Source: Caldicellulosiruptor saccharolyticus DSM 8903
Lineage (GTDB): Bacteria; Bacillota; Thermoanaerobacteria; Caldicellulosiruptorales; Caldicellulosiruptoraceae
Assembly: GCF_000016545.1 (NCBI RefSeq)
Contig: NC_009437.1
Coordinates: 2,630,501 to 2,694,500 of the forward strand
DNA length: 64,000 nucleotides
Direction: 5' to 3'
Shown here: piece by piece, positions 62,557 through 64,000 of the stretch
Layout of the letters: every line of letters begins with the position of its first letter
How positions within the stretch are numbered: position 1 is the stretch's first letter
The notes under the pieces: model-generated
The model's database searches: none
What the model saw: only the letters and a program-made list of their open reading frames with translations
Told to the model about the DNA's origin: nothing
Position numbers and translations under genes: made by a program

Positions 62557-64000
62557 TTAACTTTCTTCCAGTTCTAGGCTAACTTTACCAGCTGCTGCCC
62601 AAAACCTTTCAACAATCCTATCAAGCCCTTCCTTTTTCCTCTCTTTACGCCACAGCCTGCAGTAATAACTTCCAAGCTCAATTAAATCACTTGCTGTCAC
62701 TGTATTCTCAAGCCTTTTTATCGCTACCCTTATAGCCTGTCGGATAAATGCTAAATCTTCAGGAAGATTTGCATCAATAGCCTTTTGCAAAGCTTCTTCA
62801 AAACATCTTTTTAACCCTTGTTCCTCAGAAGTCCCCATTTTTAAGACCTCTTTGTTCCCATACAACAGACCTTTTATATTATTTGCAATTTTCGACATAC
62901 CAAAAAATTTTCTTACATCAACCAGCTTTTCGCTATCACCAGAAAGAACAATATAACTCTTTTCCCAATCCCCACCACCTTCAGCAAACTCAATTGTAGC
63001 AACAAGAAGCGGATATAAAAAACTAAACAAACACTCCTGACCATCATCACCCCAGGATGTCACCAAAAAGCCTTGAATGCCTTTTTCCTTTGCTGCATCA
63101 ATAAAGTTTTTTATGTTCTCAATTGCTGCTTCAAAGTCAGGATAAAACCTGTTCCAATTAGAAAAACCCGGACACACTATCTGATTTGATTGATAATTCT
63201 TTCCAAGACTTTCAATCCTGTTTATAAAATGCTCCTTGGGCATTGCTGCATAGTCCCAGTTGGCTAAAATTGTTCTTTGCCATATATCGCTTTGCAAAAG
63301 GTTCTCCCATACCTTCCTTTCATCAGGCCTTAAAAACATACCTGTTAGCATATCTGCCCACATGATAGGAATCTTTCTGTATTTTTCTACCATATCTATC
63401 ATGTTTTTGTGATGTTCTTCATATAACTTTGGCCCTTCAAATATCCAATTCTTTTCCAAACTTTTTCCCCTTCCAAGTGCCCATGTCTCATCCCCGCCAA
63501 TGTGAACGTACTTAGATGGGAAAAACTCTAATACTTCTTCTAAAAGTTCATAAGCAAATCTCTTTGCTTCTTCACTCGACAAATCAAGGCATCCTTCTCT
63601 TGGCAAATACCATTCACTGTATTTGGAGTACTCTGGAATTGATAAAATATTCTCCATATGACCTGTTAACTCTAAAGATGGAAATACTTCTATTCCAAGA
63701 TTTTTGCCGTACTCTATAATTTCTTTTAACTCCTCTTTTGTTAATCTTCCTCTACCTGCCCCTATCTTAGGATGTTTTTCCCATGGAAAAAGATCTTCAA
63801 AGTATATTGCAAAGTAGTTAATTTTAAGCAAAAATAGCCATCTCAATATGTTTTTAAAAGTTGATACACTGGGCACTCCACCCCTTGCAATATCAAGATG
63901 AAAGCCTCTAAAAGAAAATCTAAATTCCTCTTCTACTGTGACTTGCGGCAGTGCATCTTTTCTTTGAATTAAGAGCTGAACTAAGGTGGCATAAGCAACA
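62557..64000 (-). CDS. GH20-type beta-N-acetylhexosaminidase (5' end outside window)
   Basis: The frame stays open to the window edge (at least 480 codons); the GTG at 63876 is internal, since residues FRGFHLDIARGGVPSVSTF run through it. GH20 landmarks: GFHLDIARGG, LKINYFAIYFEDLFPWEKHP, and the acid/base HIGGDETW pair (Asp-Glu). A C-terminal helical region of about 150 residues follows. There may be a signal peptide or other N-terminal domain outside the window. It releases terminal N-acetylhexosamine; the downstream nagA supports that role. Confidence 0.87.
   Translation of the reverse strand, partial: VAYATLVQLLIQRKDALPQVTVEEEFRFSFRGFHLDIARGGVPSVSTFKNILRWLFLLKINYFAIYFEDLFPWEKHPKIGAGRGRLTKEELKEIIEYGKNLGIEVFPSLELTGHMENILSIPEYSKYSEWYLPREGCLDLSSEEAKRFAYELLEEVLEFFPSKYVHIGGDETWALGRGKSLEKNWIFEGPKLYEEHHKNMIDMVEKYRKIPIMWADMLTGMFLRPDERKVWENLLQSDIWQRTILANWDYAAMPKEHFINRIESLGKNYQSNQIVCPGFSNWNRFYPDFEAAIENIKNFIDAAKEKGIQGFLVTSWGDDGQECLFSFLYPLLVATIEFAEGGGDWEKSYIVLSGDSEKLVDVRKFFGMSKIANNIKGLLYGNKEVLKMGTSEEQGLKRCFEEALQKAIDANLPEDLAFIRQAIRVAIKRLENTVTASDLIELGSYYCRLWRKERKKEGLDRIVERFWAAAGKVSLELEES

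Noticed and set aside
62557-63876. GTG at 63876 as the start of the GH20 gene
   Set aside because: The frame continues upstream with the conserved GFHLDIARGG motif to the window edge, so the GTG codes for an internal valine.

Overview
The window is low-GC, dense in glycan-uptake genes, and looks like a thermophilic, plant-polysaccharide-degrading Firmicute of the Caldicellulosiruptor type. This is inferred from gene content: carbohydrate ABC transporters paired with YesM/YesN (LytS-type) two-component systems, secreted and intracellular glycosidases, and AGGAGG ribosome sites with frequent TTG/GTG starts. No rRNA, tRNA or CRISPR array was seen.

Layout. (1) 1-7.7 kb, minus strand: 5' part of an oxaloacetate decarboxylase/pyruvate carboxylase B subunit. 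It is followed by an unusual array in which two nearly identical Rpn-family nuclease genes alternate with one complete chemoreceptor gene and two chemoreceptor-tail remnants. A further chemoreceptor is split by one in-frame TAA. (2) 7.7-12.6 kb: a LacI-controlled sugar ABC operon with two matching operators and a three-hairpin leader. (3) 12.8-13.4 kb: a decayed VapBC-like module. (4) 13.6-19.1 kb, plus strand: a GntR (YtrA-like) repressor, an ABC ATPase, three tandem related membrane proteins, and a NatAB-like exporter. (5) 19.3-30.5 kb: xylFGH-like transporter, divergent from a membrane-anchored binding protein, a LytS kinase, a YesN regulator and a second anchored XylF-like protein. The last gene is broken by a 1982-bp IS1634-family element with a 16-bp target duplication. 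(6) 30.6-41.7 kb: DUF72 protein, GH30 enzyme plus ABC transporter, its divergent YesM/YesN pair, and a secreted clan-A glycosidase with an F5/8C domain. (7) 41.9-48.4 kb: a mobile-element graveyard with an IS110 remnant split by an IS256 element, a second IS110 element with a strongly structured upstream RNA (probable bridge RNA), and a frameshifted chemoreceptor. (8) 48.4-58.4 kb: a GH130, GH5-like and Lpl-type ABC operon divergent from YesN/YesM, probably for mannan or another beta-glycan. (9) 58.4-64 kb: a broken nagA copy, an Xre-ImmA/IrrE plus PIN toxin-antitoxin-like pair, a duplicated regulator tail, an intact nagA, and a GH20 hexosaminidase running off the end.

The working logic is repeated several times: an extracellular sugar is sensed by a LytS/YesM kinase (in one case with anchored binding proteins), an AraC-type regulator switches on a divergent ABC operon, and intracellular glycosidases finish the hydrolysis. 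Each transporter operon carries a stable hairpin directly after its binding-protein gene, probably to keep binding protein in excess over permease. The most novel candidates are the dual XylFII-like sensor locus with its IS insertion, the IS110 bridge-RNA candidate, the Rpn/chemoreceptor array, the three-permease exporter and the Xre-IrrE/PIN pair.
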